Below the pieces are notes generated by a model, which was given only the letters and a program-made list of their open reading frames with translations, ran no database searches and was not told where the DNA came from. This document shows positions 16,651 through 24,534 of a DNA stretch of 30,422 nucleotides, piece after piece. The DNA is from Fidelibacterota bacterium (GTDB lineage: Bacteria; Fidelibacterota; UBA2242; JAFGTP01), in assembly GCA_021735285.1 (NCBI GenBank), contig JAIPHI010000004.1, forward strand, positions 1 to 30,422. Direction: 5' to 3'. Both the position numbers and the translations under genes were made by a program. The stretch's first letter is position 1; every line of letters starts with the position of its first letter.

Positions 16651-17689
16651 TATTCAAAACTTGCTTAGACCTAATATTCGCAAACTGAAGCCCTACTCTT
16701 CAGCTCGAGATGAATATAGTGGTCAGAAAGGCATTTTTTTAGATGCTAATGAAAACTCTTTTGGAACTCTGGAAAGCGGAGTTTTAAATCGCTATCCGGA
16801 CCCTTATCACCGCCACTTAAAAAAAGGTCTTGAGAAAATTTATAATATTAATAGCAACAAAATTTTCACGGGCAATGGTAGTGATGAGGCTATCGATTTG
16901 TTAATCCGTGCATTTTGCATACCGGGTAAAGATAGCTTAATTGTGATGCCTCCTACCTATGGAATGTATAATGTAGCCGCCAATATCAATGATATCAATA
17001 TTATAAATGTACCACTTTCACCCCAATTTAAAATCCGAACTGACGCGGTTCTAGAGCAGGCTAAAGATGCAAAACTTATCTTTATCTGTTCCCCCAATAA
17101 TCCAACCGGAAATATTTTTAATCCGAATTCAATCAAAAGAATTGCGGAGAAATTTGATGGGATAGTAGTTCTTGATGAAGCCTATATCGATTTTACAGAC
17201 AGGCAAAATGGATTGGTTTGGCTGAATAATTTTAATAATTTGGTAGTTCTACGCACTTTCTCAAAAGCCTGGGGAATGGCCAATATTCGTTTGGGAATGG
17301 CCTTCGCCGATCCTGAAATCATCGCTGTGCTCAACAAAATAAAATATCCCTATAATGTAAATGGTCTCACCTGTCGGAAAGCAATGGAATTAATAAAGAA
17401 GCAGGAGATCAAAAAGCAAGCAGTCGAATCGATTCTCAAAGAACGTACAAAAATTATCAAAAAATTAAATAAAATTTCGGGAGTAAAAGAAGTCTTCCCG
17501 ACTGAGGCAAACTTCGTTTTAGCACGCTATGAAAAGGCAATAGAACTGTTTAATTATCTGAGAAATAAAAAAATCATCATTCGGAATCGAACTACTGTTA
17601 TGCATTGTAGTGATTGTCTCAGAATAACAGTTGGAAAACCGCAAGAAAATGATAAACTTTTAAAAGAGATAGAAAATTTTTACAACTGA
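16643..17689 (+). CDS. hisC: Histidinol-phosphate aminotransferase
   Basis: A 348-aa class I/II PLP aminotransferase converting imidazole-acetol phosphate plus glutamate to histidinol phosphate. Visible features: LDANENSFG and RYPDPY at the N-terminus, the phosphate-binding GNGSDEAIDLL, CSPNNPTGN, D178 in VVLDEAYIDF, and the PLP lysine K208 in TFSKAWGMANIRLG. Length is typical. The start overlaps the hisD end by 8 nt; AGGAGAAAG lies just upstream. hisB starts 8 nt later. Confidence 0.97.
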   Translation: MIDIQNLLRPNIRKLKPYSSARDEYSGQKGIFLDANENSFGTLESGVLNRYPDPYHRHLKKGLEKIYNINSNKIFTGNGSDEAIDLLIRAFCIPGKDSLIVMPPTYGMYNVAANINDINIINVPLSPQFKIRTDAVLEQAKDAKLIFICSPNNPTGNIFNPNSIKRIAEKFDGIVVLDEAYIDFTDRQNGLVWLNNFNNLVVLRTFSKAWGMANIRLGMAFADPEIIAVLNKIKYPYNVNGLTCRKAMELIKKQEIKKQAVESILKERTKIIKKLNKISGVKEVFPTEANFVLARYEKAIELFNYLRNKKIIIRNRTTVMHCSDCLRITVGKPQENDKLLKEIENFYN

Positions 17690-17696
17690 GGAATAT

Positions 17697-18788
17697 ATGA
17701 AAAAAGTACTTTTTATTGACCGCGACGGCACCATTATCATTGAACCTGAAGATGAGCAAATAGACTCCCTGGAAAAGCTGGAATTTTATTCCGGGGTGAT
17801 CACCAATTTGGCCAAAATTGTAAGGGAAACAAACTATGAACTTGTCATGATCACAAATCAGGATGGCCTTGGCACGAATGCATTTCCTGAGGATACTTTC
17901 TGGCCAGCTCATAATAAAATGCTAAAAACTCTTGAGAATGAGGGGGTTGTATTCGATGATATTCTGATAGATAGCAGTTTTCCGGAAGATAACGCGCCTA
18001 CTCGCAAACCTCGGACAGGATTATTAACAGAATACATAGAAGACGATGCATATGATCTTGAAAATTCCTTTGTCATAGGCGACCGCTGGTCTGATGTGGA
18101 ATTAGCGGAAAATATGGGGGCCAAAAGTATAAAGTTGTCTAATGAGGCGGATAAAAAAGCAAATCTTGTTACTTCATCATGGGATACAATCTATAACTAT
18201 CTATGTCAATCCGAAAGAAAAGCCCATAGCAAAAGGAAAACAAAGGAAACTGAGGTTGAGATTGAGCTTAATCTCGATGGATTAGGCAAAAATGAGATTG
18301 AGACTGGAATTGGCTTTTTTAATCATATGCTGGAATTATTCAGTAAGCACTCAGGTGTTGATTTGAAGATAGATATAAAAGGCGATCTAGAGGTGGATAC
18401 TCATCATACAATTGAGGATACAGGAATTGTATTGGGACAATGTATTAAAGAGGCTCTGGGGAGTAAAGCCGGAATTCAGCGCTATGGATTCCTGCTGCCT
18501 ATGGATGAATCGCTGGCCCAGGTTGCTATTGACCTATCCGGCCGAGGTGAACTTGTTTGGGATGCCGAATTTAAACGCGAAAAAATTGGCGATATGCCCA
18601 CAGAAATGTTCATTCACTTCTTTAAATCTGTTGCTTATAATAGTGAGATGACTCTCAATATTCAGGTAGAAGGGCAAAATGAACATCACAAGATTGAAGC
18701 AATATTTAAAGCTTTTGCCCGAGCATTGAAAATGGCAATTGTAAAAACTGATTCTGATAGTATTCCCAGTACAAAGGGGCAATTATGA
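17697..18788 (+). CDS. hisB: Bifunctional histidinol phosphatase / imidazoleglycerol-phosphate dehydratase
   Basis: A 363-aa fusion. Residues 1-165 are the HAD-type histidinol-phosphate phosphatase with DRDGT (nucleophile D8, acid D10), MITNQDG and the late acid motif IGDRWSDVELA. Residues about 170-363 are the dehydratase, with the metal-binding HHTIEDT and NEHHKIEAIFKAFARALKMA. The linker after FDDILID reads SSFPEDNAPTRKP, where E. coli HisB has a Cys-x-His...Cys-x-Cys zinc site; all these ligands are missing. I recall the same zinc-less linker in Bacteroidetes HisB. It ends with an ATGA overlap with hisH. Confidence 0.97.
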   Translation: MKKVLFIDRDGTIIIEPEDEQIDSLEKLEFYSGVITNLAKIVRETNYELVMITNQDGLGTNAFPEDTFWPAHNKMLKTLENEGVVFDDILIDSSFPEDNAPTRKPRTGLLTEYIEDDAYDLENSFVIGDRWSDVELAENMGAKSIKLSNEADKKANLVTSSWDTIYNYLCQSERKAHSKRKTKETEVEIELNLDGLGKNEIETGIGFFNHMLELFSKHSGVDLKIDIKGDLEVDTHHTIEDTGIVLGQCIKEALGSKAGIQRYGFLLPMDESLAQVAIDLSGRGELVWDAEFKREKIGDMPTEMFIHFFKSVAYNSEMTLNIQVEGQNEHHKIEAIFKAFARALKMAIVKTDSDSIPSTKGQL

Positions 18789-19372
18789 ATGTTATTATTA
18801 TTAAATATGGAGCAGGGAATGTTTACTCAGTCAAAACTGCACTAAATAGAATGGGAATTGAACCCAGTATCTCTGATAAAACAACAGATATCAGGAAGGC
18901 TGACAAAGTTCTATTTCCAGGAGTTGGGGAAGCCAGCTCTGCAATGCAATATTTGCAAGAAAAAAATCTGGACCAATTAATACCCGAATTAAAGCAACCA
19001 TTCTTGGGAATCTGTTTGGGACTGCAACTGATGTGTAAATACAGCCAGGAAAATGATACTAAGGGTCTTGGTATATTTCCGGCTGAGGTGAAATATTTTG
19101 ATATTGACAAAAAAGTTCCCCACATGGGCTGGAATAATTTCACAGAAATCCAGGGTAAACTATTCGAAGGAATTAATGCTTCTGATTATGTGTATTTTGT
19201 GCATAGTTACTATGCTACTTTATGTAATGATACATGTGCCAGAACCAGGTATAGTTTAGAATTTAGCGCTGCTCTCCAAAAAGATAATTTTTATGCCACC
19301 CAGTTCCATCCCGAAAAATCAGGTAAAGTTGGAGAACAAATTTTAAAAAATTTTATTGAACTCAAAAAATGA
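18785..19372 (+). CDS. hisH: Imidazole glycerol phosphate synthase, glutaminase subunit
   Basis: A 195-aa class I glutamine amidotransferase that hydrolyses glutamine and channels ammonia to HisF. The catalytic triad is visible: C77 in LGICLGLQLM, and H175 and E177 in QFHPEKSG. The sequences KYGAGNVYSV, FPGVGEASSAM and VPHMGWNNF are family-typical, including VYFVHSYYA. Its start overlaps the hisB stop by 4 nt (ATGA). The partner hisF is two genes downstream, after hisA, the enterobacterial order. Confidence 0.97.
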   Translation: MNVIIIKYGAGNVYSVKTALNRMGIEPSISDKTTDIRKADKVLFPGVGEASSAMQYLQEKNLDQLIPELKQPFLGICLGLQLMCKYSQENDTKGLGIFPAEVKYFDIDKKVPHMGWNNFTEIQGKLFEGINASDYVYFVHSYYATLCNDTCARTRYSLEFSAALQKDNFYATQFHPEKSGKVGEQILKNFIELKK

Positions 19373-19381
19373 GGAAATCAA

Positions 19382-20098
19382 ATGCAAGTCATACCCGCAA
19401 TTGATATCATAGATGGTAAATGTGTGCGTCTCACAAAAGGCGATTTCAGCACCAAAAAAGAGTATTCAGAAGACCCGGTAGAGGTTGCTAAGGACTATAA
19501 AAAACATGGCATCGAACGTATCCACGTGGTTGATCTGGATGGTGCCAAACGGGGAAAGCCTGTTAATCTCTCCATAATGCAAAAAATTAAAGATGCTACG
19601 GACCTCTTCATAGATTTCGGCGGGGGCATTAAAAAAAATGAAGATATTCAGAATGCTTTTCAAAAAGGAGCCGACCAAATCACGGCCGGGAGTATTGCAG
19701 TAAAAAATCATAATAGGGTTTCGAAATGGTTAAAAAAATATAAAGATAGAATCATACTTGGCGCTGATATAAAAGATGGCTTCGTAGCAATCCATGGCTG
19801 GCAAGATATTACAAATACAAATATTTATAATTTTATAGATTCCTATCTTGAGGCCGGAATAACATCTGTTATCTGCACAGACATTTCCAAAGACGGGATG
19901 TTGACAGGCCCAGCTTTACCATTATACTCTAAACTTGTTCAAAAATATCCTGAATTAAATATTATTGCCAGCGGAGGAGTCAGTACAATCACGGATCTTG
20001 ATAAATTGGAAGAGACCGGAGTTTACGGAGCCATAGTTGGCAAAGCAATTTACGAAGGCCGGATTACATTAGAAGAAATTACAGATTTTTCAAATTAG
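19382..20098 (+). CDS. hisA: Phosphoribosylformimino-AICAR ribotide isomerase
   Basis: A 238-aa (beta-alpha)8-barrel isomerase converting ProFAR to PRFAR by Amadori rearrangement. It begins MQVIPAIDIIDGKCVRLTKG with catalytic D8. The second catalytic Asp is D129 in LGADIKDG. Phosphate-binding glycines are visible in DFGGGIK and IIASGGVS, and VGKAIYEG is near the C-terminus. Length is usual for HisA. The gap to hisH is 9 nt with GAGGAAA as ribosome site. It is clearly distinct from the paralogous HisF downstream. Confidence 0.97.
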   Translation: MQVIPAIDIIDGKCVRLTKGDFSTKKEYSEDPVEVAKDYKKHGIERIHVVDLDGAKRGKPVNLSIMQKIKDATDLFIDFGGGIKKNEDIQNAFQKGADQITAGSIAVKNHNRVSKWLKKYKDRIILGADIKDGFVAIHGWQDITNTNIYNFIDSYLEAGITSVICTDISKDGMLTGPALPLYSKLVQKYPELNIIASGGVSTITDLDKLEETGVYGAIVGKAIYEGRITLEEITDFSN

Positions 20099-20107
20099 GA
20101 GCGAATA

Positions 20108-20863
20108 ATGCTAAGTAAAAGAATAATTCCCTGCCTCGATATAAAAGATGGTCGAACTGTAAAAGGTGTCAACTTTGTTGACCTGCGAGATGCCGGTGAT
20201 CCGGTTGAACTTGGTAGAAGGTATGCGGAGGAAGGAGCCGACGAACTGGTTTTTCTGGATATTACTGCCACAGTGGAAAAGCGTAAAACACTGGTAGAAT
20301 TGGTCAAGAATATTGCCAAAGAAGTCAATATTCCATTTACAGTTGGCGGTGGTATATCAAAGGTAGAAGATGTGGCTGCCCTGCTCAATGCTGGAGCAGA
20401 TAAGATTTCAATCAATAGCGCAGCAGTCAAAGATCCGGAACTTATCTCAAACTTAAGTCAGCGTTTTGGTAGCCAATGTGTTGTTCTGGCAATTGATGCT
20501 AAAAGCAAAAATAATTCCTGGGAGGTTTATATTCACGGTGGTAGAAAACCCACTGGAATGGATGCAATACAATGGGCTCAGGAAGGTGAAGCAAGAGGAG
20601 CCGGTGAAATCCTATTAACTTCTATGGATTGCGACGGAACCAAAGATGGATTCGATATTGGTCTGACAAGGCAGATTAGCAAAAATGTCAAACTACCTGT
20701 AATTGCTTCCGGTGGCGCCGGCACGAAGCAACATTTTGCCGAGGTTTTCAAAAAAGCAAATGCCGATGCAGGCCTGGCAGCCAGTATATTTCACTTTCAA
20801 GAAATTGCAATTAAAGATTTGAAAAACTATCTTGCTAAAAAAGGAGTTGAGGTTAGATTATGA
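20108..20863 (+). CDS. hisF: Imidazole glycerol phosphate synthase, cyclase subunit
   Basis: A 251-aa (beta-alpha)8 barrel that uses ammonia from HisH to turn PRFAR into imidazole glycerol phosphate and AICAR. It starts MLSKRIIPCLDIKDGRTVKG with catalytic D11. D130 lies in VVLAIDAKS; TVGGGIS and IASGGAG bind phosphate. HGGRKPTGMDAIQWA and LLTSMDCDGTKDG are characteristic. Length matches the family. The ribosome site is AGGAG, and the stop overlaps the hisI start by 4 nt. Confidence 0.98.
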   Translation: MLSKRIIPCLDIKDGRTVKGVNFVDLRDAGDPVELGRRYAEEGADELVFLDITATVEKRKTLVELVKNIAKEVNIPFTVGGGISKVEDVAALLNAGADKISINSAAVKDPELISNLSQRFGSQCVVLAIDAKSKNNSWEVYIHGGRKPTGMDAIQWAQEGEARGAGEILLTSMDCDGTKDGFDIGLTRQISKNVKLPVIASGGAGTKQHFAEVFKKANADAGLAASIFHFQEIAIKDLKNYLAKKGVEVRL

Positions 20864-21474
20864 AAGAATTGAATATTGATGAATTAGATTTTGATAAAGT
20901 AAAAGGTCTTATTCCCGCTATTATTCAGGATGCGGAGACAAAAAAAGTGTTGATGTTAGGTTATATGAATCGCGCAGCCCTGGAAAAGACCCTGGAAATC
21001 AACAAAGTCACTTTTTTCAGCCGTACAAAAGAGAGATTGTGGACAAAGGGAGAGACCTCAAAAAATTATCTAATACCCAAAGAAATTTTTCAGGACTGCG
21101 ATGATGATACACTTTTAATCAAAGCTAAGCCTAAAGGGCCTGTTTGCCACACCGGTGCGGATACCTGCTTCTTTGAAGAAAATAAAAAAGAACCCTTTTT
21201 ATACCAGCTGGAAGAAGTGATCCTGGATAGAAAGAAAAATCCCCGGGAAGAATCTTATACATGCAAATTATTCAATGAAGGAATTAATAAAATTGCACAA
21301 AAAGTAGGTGAAGAAGCCACCGAACTAATTATAGAAGCAGTAGATAACAATACTAAAAGATTGAAAGAAGAGACTGCCGATTTTATCTATCATCTACTGG
21401 TGCTTTTACGAGAGAAAGATATTGAGCTGGATGAACTGTTACAAGTTCTGGAAGCAAGGCATTCCCAGACATAA
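20860..21474 (+). CDS. hisI: Bifunctional phosphoribosyl-AMP cyclohydrolase / phosphoribosyl-ATP pyrophosphatase
   Basis: A 204-aa HisI-HisE fusion catalysing the second and third steps of the pathway. The HisI part (about 1-112) has MLGYMNRAAL, FFSRTKERLWTKGETS and the metal cysteines around QDCDDDTLL and GPVCHTGADTCF. The HisE part (about 115-204) has KVGEEATELIIEA and EETADFIYHLLVLLREK, the MazG-like helical pyrophosphatase pattern. It is the last gene of the his operon, with a 4-nt overlap with hisF. No convincing intrinsic terminator follows; only a short hairpin is seen at 21564-21579. Confidence 0.97.
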   Translation: MKELNIDELDFDKVKGLIPAIIQDAETKKVLMLGYMNRAALEKTLEINKVTFFSRTKERLWTKGETSKNYLIPKEIFQDCDDDTLLIKAKPKGPVCHTGADTCFFEENKKEPFLYQLEEVILDRKKNPREESYTCKLFNEGINKIAQKVGEEATELIIEAVDNNTKRLKEETADFIYHLLVLLREKDIELDELLQVLEARHSQT

Positions 21475-21563
21475 TTACAAATATCCAGTGCAGCTGAGAT
21501 TATATAGAATACCGGAGATAAACACAAAAAATCAATCCGGAAATAATATATAATTATATTTCA

Positions 21564-21579
21564 CAAACCGGCTGGTTTG
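21564..21579 (+). other. Short hairpin downstream of the his operon
   Basis: CAAACC (21564-21569) and GGTTTG (21574-21579) form a perfect 6-bp stem with a GGCT loop, 90 nt after hisI. There is no U-run directly behind it, so it is a poor intrinsic terminator. The rest of the 166-nt spacer shows nothing else. Confidence 0.25.
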
Positions 21580-21640
21580 GAACCCGCAATCTTTCTTTAT
21601 TATGGAACTAATTCAATATAACTTCTTTCTATTAAAGAAT

Positions 21641-22594
21641 ATGAATAAATATATTAAAATATGTTTTGTTATTCTGCTATTGATTTTTTCTCAGAAAATG
21701 GGCGCAGGTATCCAGGTCAATATCAAATATACCGGTGATAATCCTTCGGTTCCAAAGCTGACAAGAAAGATCATTAATAAAAATTTTAAACGTTATAAAA
21801 ATTTCATAGGACTCGATCAGGATCTTAATATGCTATGTCTGATTGCAAGGAATAATAAAGAATTTATAGAATATCTGGGACATGAGACACCCAAATGGCT
21901 AGCAGGAGTCATGGATTACAGAGAAAATCGGATAGTGTTGAAATCTCCCAAATTCAAGTCAATATCACATGAACAATATGAAAATACTATTAAGCATGAA
22001 TTGGTACATTTCATTCAAAATGCTGTTGTTCCTTTATCTATAACTCCTAATTGGTTTGATGAAGGTATAGCAGAATATCTTGCCAAAAACTATAACATCC
22101 ACAGTCAGATAATACTCTCCCGGGCTTTAAATCAAGAAAAATTGATCTCCATCAAAGAACTCAATGTAGCCATAACTCCAAATAGAACAAAAAACCAACT
22201 AGCATATGCTGAGAGTGCTTCATTGATTGATTTTTTATTAATAGCCTATGGTGAGGAGGTTATTCAGACAATATTTAACCACCTTAAGAAGGGCTCAACA
22301 TTTTCGAGAGCCTGGTCGTCAGCAACAGGCATGGAATATCAATATCTCGATTTTCACTGGCGAAAATATTTAAAAAAACGTTATAAATGGATTTTTCTTC
22401 TGGATTTTAAGTATTTAATATGGTTAATTATGCCTGTCCTTTTGGTTATAGGATACATAATTAAAAAGATAACAAACCGAGAAATAATCAATGAATGGGA
22501 AGAAGAAAGTGAAAAACAAGAAAATAAAGTTGATCCGGCCCAAGAATTTCTGGAGACTCCTGATCATATTGATCTTCCTGATAAATATGATTAA
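21641..22594 (+). CDS. Membrane-anchored zinc metallopeptidase, peptidase MA-like
   Basis: A 317-aa protein from the ATG at 21641. I prefer this start to the ATG at 21602 because it gives a clean signal sequence (MNKYIKICFVILLLIFSQ) and neither has a strong ribosome site. The gluzincin motif HELVH gives H119, E120 and H123; the downstream WFDEGIAEYLA supplies the glutamate ligand (E141 or E145), as in the peptidase MA-like family. A hydrophobic segment near residues 255-280 is followed by a charged tail, so the catalytic part should face the periplasm with the tail in the cytosol. The last 104 nt are also read in another frame by the next gene. The substrate is unknown. Confidence 0.8.
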   Translation: MNKYIKICFVILLLIFSQKMGAGIQVNIKYTGDNPSVPKLTRKIINKNFKRYKNFIGLDQDLNMLCLIARNNKEFIEYLGHETPKWLAGVMDYRENRIVLKSPKFKSISHEQYENTIKHELVHFIQNAVVPLSITPNWFDEGIAEYLAKNYNIHSQIILSRALNQEKLISIKELNVAITPNRTKNQLAYAESASLIDFLLIAYGEEVIQTIFNHLKKGSTFSRAWSSATGMEYQYLDFHWRKYLKKRYKWIFLLDFKYLIWLIMPVLLVIGYIIKKITNREIINEWEEESEKQENKVDPAQEFLETPDHIDLPDKYD

Positions 22595-23453
22595 TGCCCA
22601 GGCATTATTACAGGGAATGCAGCATCCAAAAAACGCTCAGGGCTGGGGCTTACAGGCAATCTCAACTTTCAAAGACAAGGGCACCGGTTCTGCTATAAAT
22701 CCTGCAATAAGTGGTGTTTCAGCCAGCTATGTAAACTTTAATTATACTAAATTTGTTCTGGATATCAATTCAACCACTATTGACTTTGCTAACTCTTCTC
22801 CTTATGGAAAATACGGGATTTCAATTAGTTCTTTAAACTATGGTCAATGGGATGAAAAGGACGAGCAGGGTAATAAAATCGGCACATTTGGTGTAAATGA
22901 CCTTTACACAAGAGTAAACTGGGCCAATCAGATAAAAGGAAATCTTTATAGCGGAATTAATCTAAGTTATGGTTTCTCCAGACTATATGATTATACAGCA
23001 AATTACTTAACCGGAGGGATGGGAATCATATATCAGACTAAATCTGATATTACACTCGGCCTTAGTGCGGTTAATTTTGTTCTGAGCGGTAAAAGTTATG
23101 TAAAAAAGGAAAAACTGGAATCAATATTAGTCCTAGGAGCTTCAAAGAAACTTGCCTACCTGCCAATGCGGATTGGTATTGATGCTATCCGGACTTCTAG
23201 TCAAAATTTTTATTTTAATCTTGGGGGACTTCTCTCTCTGGAGAGATTATTCATTACCTGGGGCATTTCTTCCAAAAAACAGGATTTATCTACAGAGGAT
23301 CCTGTTAATAATTTAATAGCCGGAATCTCTGGCGGTTTTGGGATCAATTTTGAGCCTTATTCTTTATCCTTTGGCTATAGAAATATGGGAGGAATGGGAG
23401 CGATCTTTTCATTTTCTATCAATTGGGCATTTACAAAAGGTGACGATGATTAA
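22491..23453 (+). CDS. PorV/PorQ-like outer-membrane beta-barrel protein
   Basis: A 320-aa predicted barrel protein. After a basic start, KNFWRLLIILIFLINMINAQ is a convincing signal peptide. The mature part resembles the PorV/PorQ family: NAQGWGLQAIST, the NPA motif in GSAINPAISG, repeated short amphipathic strands such as YGISISSLNYGQW, and a C-terminal FSFSINWAF. In Bacteroidetes such proteins act in type IX secretion or as FadL-like barrels; no other T9SS gene is visible here, so the role is open. The start lies 104 nt inside the preceding gene in another frame; a TTG at 22530 is the alternative. It overlaps the next gene by 8 nt. Confidence 0.72.
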   Translation: MNGKKKVKNKKIKLIRPKNFWRLLIILIFLINMINAQALLQGMQHPKNAQGWGLQAISTFKDKGTGSAINPAISGVSASYVNFNYTKFVLDINSTTIDFANSSPYGKYGISISSLNYGQWDEKDEQGNKIGTFGVNDLYTRVNWANQIKGNLYSGINLSYGFSRLYDYTANYLTGGMGIIYQTKSDITLGLSAVNFVLSGKSYVKKEKLESILVLGASKKLAYLPMRIGIDAIRTSSQNFYFNLGGLLSLERLFITWGISSKKQDLSTEDPVNNLIAGISGGFGINFEPYSLSFGYRNMGGMGAIFSFSINWAFTKGDDD

Positions 23454-23823
23454 AAAGATACAAATTAGTTTACTGCTGACAATATTCTTATTCAGCTGCA
23501 ATAAAAATTCGAATAATGAGATCAGTTATGCTTTTGATATTCAACCAATTTTCAATAGTAATTGTATTCATTGTCATGGTAATTTTGAGCCTTCAGCAGA
23601 CCTATGTTTGACTAATTATGACTCTCTAATGACAGGTGATAGTTATAACGGCCCGGTTATTAACCCGGAAGTGAAGCCAAAGTACAATATTTTATTCCAA
23701 AAAGTGAATCTGCCTCAGCCTCCCTTTGGAGCCAGGATGCCACTGGATGGTCCTCCCTACCTTAATAATCAGGAAATAAATTATATCTGGCTCTGGATCA
23801 AAAACGGAGCAAAGGATAATTAA
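23446..23823 (+). CDS. Small lipoprotein with one cytochrome c heme site
   Basis: A 125-aa protein. The N-terminus is a lipoprotein signal with lipobox LFSC (lipidated C18). A single heme-attachment motif CIHCH (residues 40-44) follows FDIQPIFNSN, and the likely axial methionine is in GARMPLDGPP. The ending NYIWLWIKNGAKDN is typical of small planctomycete-type cytochrome c domains. It should be anchored on the periplasmic face of a membrane and carry electrons; the partner is unknown. The ATG at 23446 was chosen because AAGGTG lies just upstream; a longer frame beginning at 23338 would lie inside the previous gene. It overlaps the PorV-like gene by 8 nt, suggesting coupled translation. Confidence 0.82.
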   Translation: MIKKIQISLLLTIFLFSCNKNSNNEISYAFDIQPIFNSNCIHCHGNFEPSADLCLTNYDSLMTGDSYNGPVINPEVKPKYNILFQKVNLPQPPFGARMPLDGPPYLNNQEINYIWLWIKNGAKDN

Positions 23824-23931
23824 GTGGGTGAGTAAGTAGTCGAGTGGAATGTGGTTTAGTGGCTAAGTAGTTGAGTGGAAAAGTGGTCAAGTGGAAAAGT
23901 AGTCGAGTGGAAAAGTAGTAAAAGAATATTC
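23824..23931. repeat. Octamer array of GTGG/GTAG units
   Basis: Directly after the lipoprotein stop codon comes about 108 bp built from 8-bp units of the form GTGGAAAA, GTAGTCGA, GTGGTCAA, GTAGTTGA, GTGGCTAA, with a few one-base slips. At the 3' end the units alternate to give a 16-bp period (GTGGAAAAGTAGTCGA). It is rich in TAG, TGA and TAA in all plus-strand frames. A shorter relative follows lon at 27937-27979. Confidence 0.85.
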
Positions 23932-24534
23932 CTTGCTCTCGATATATTAAAATTAGTAATGGACTAAAATTTGGATATTATTGATTAATAATCCTGTAAA
24001 AAGTGGTTTTACAAGACTAATATTGTGGATATGTAATTTTTTTATATTGTCTTATATAGCGTTGTAATAAGATGTTGAAATAAATAGTATTGCGAGAGGC
24101 CCCTTTTACGAGACCATATTAATTGATCAAAAAAAATGGCTGCGGATTGAAAGTTAAATAGAATAATAATTGTTTGATGAAAGTATAAATTTTCCCAGCA
24201 TTTCCCAAAAGTGACAGGTAGATAAATAACTTGCTATTGGGTATAAATATAAGCAAATTTCTGAGAGATTGATGAAATGATTAATTTTGCTAATATTTTA
24301 CAAATGAATTTATTTGGAAAAAAAGCGAAAGACTTAATTTTTCCATTTTTGTCTTTGAGCATAGATGGTTCATCAAAAGTTACTCCAGGAAAGCGATGTA
24401 ATCATGTAGTTCGCCAACCCTTGCGGTTTTATTATTTTTATAAATGGATAGTTACCACTGTATATTTTAACAAATGGAGATCAATTTTTTCAGGTGGATT
24501 GGTAATTTAATTTAAAATAAATCTAAGAGTTGTT
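23932..24534. other. Gene-poor spacer
   Basis: About 600 nt of AT-rich sequence without a gene I can support. A 77-codon frame at 24277-24510 has no recognisable motif and no good ribosome site. One bulged inverted repeat is present: AAGACTAATAT (24013-24023) with ATATTGTCTT (24044-24053). I see no tRNA, known riboswitch or transposase remnant. Confidence 0.6.

Noticed and set aside
21602..21640. Earlier ATG for the metallopeptidase
   Set aside because: It would add 13 residues before a good signal peptide and has no ribosome site; the ATG at 21641 is the better start.
24140..24165. CRISPR repeat ending in GATTGAAAG
   Set aside because: The string occurs once only; no second copy, spacers or cas genes are present.
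24277..24510. 77-codon frame as a gene
   Set aside because: No motif, no plausible ribosome site and composition like the surrounding non-coding DNA.
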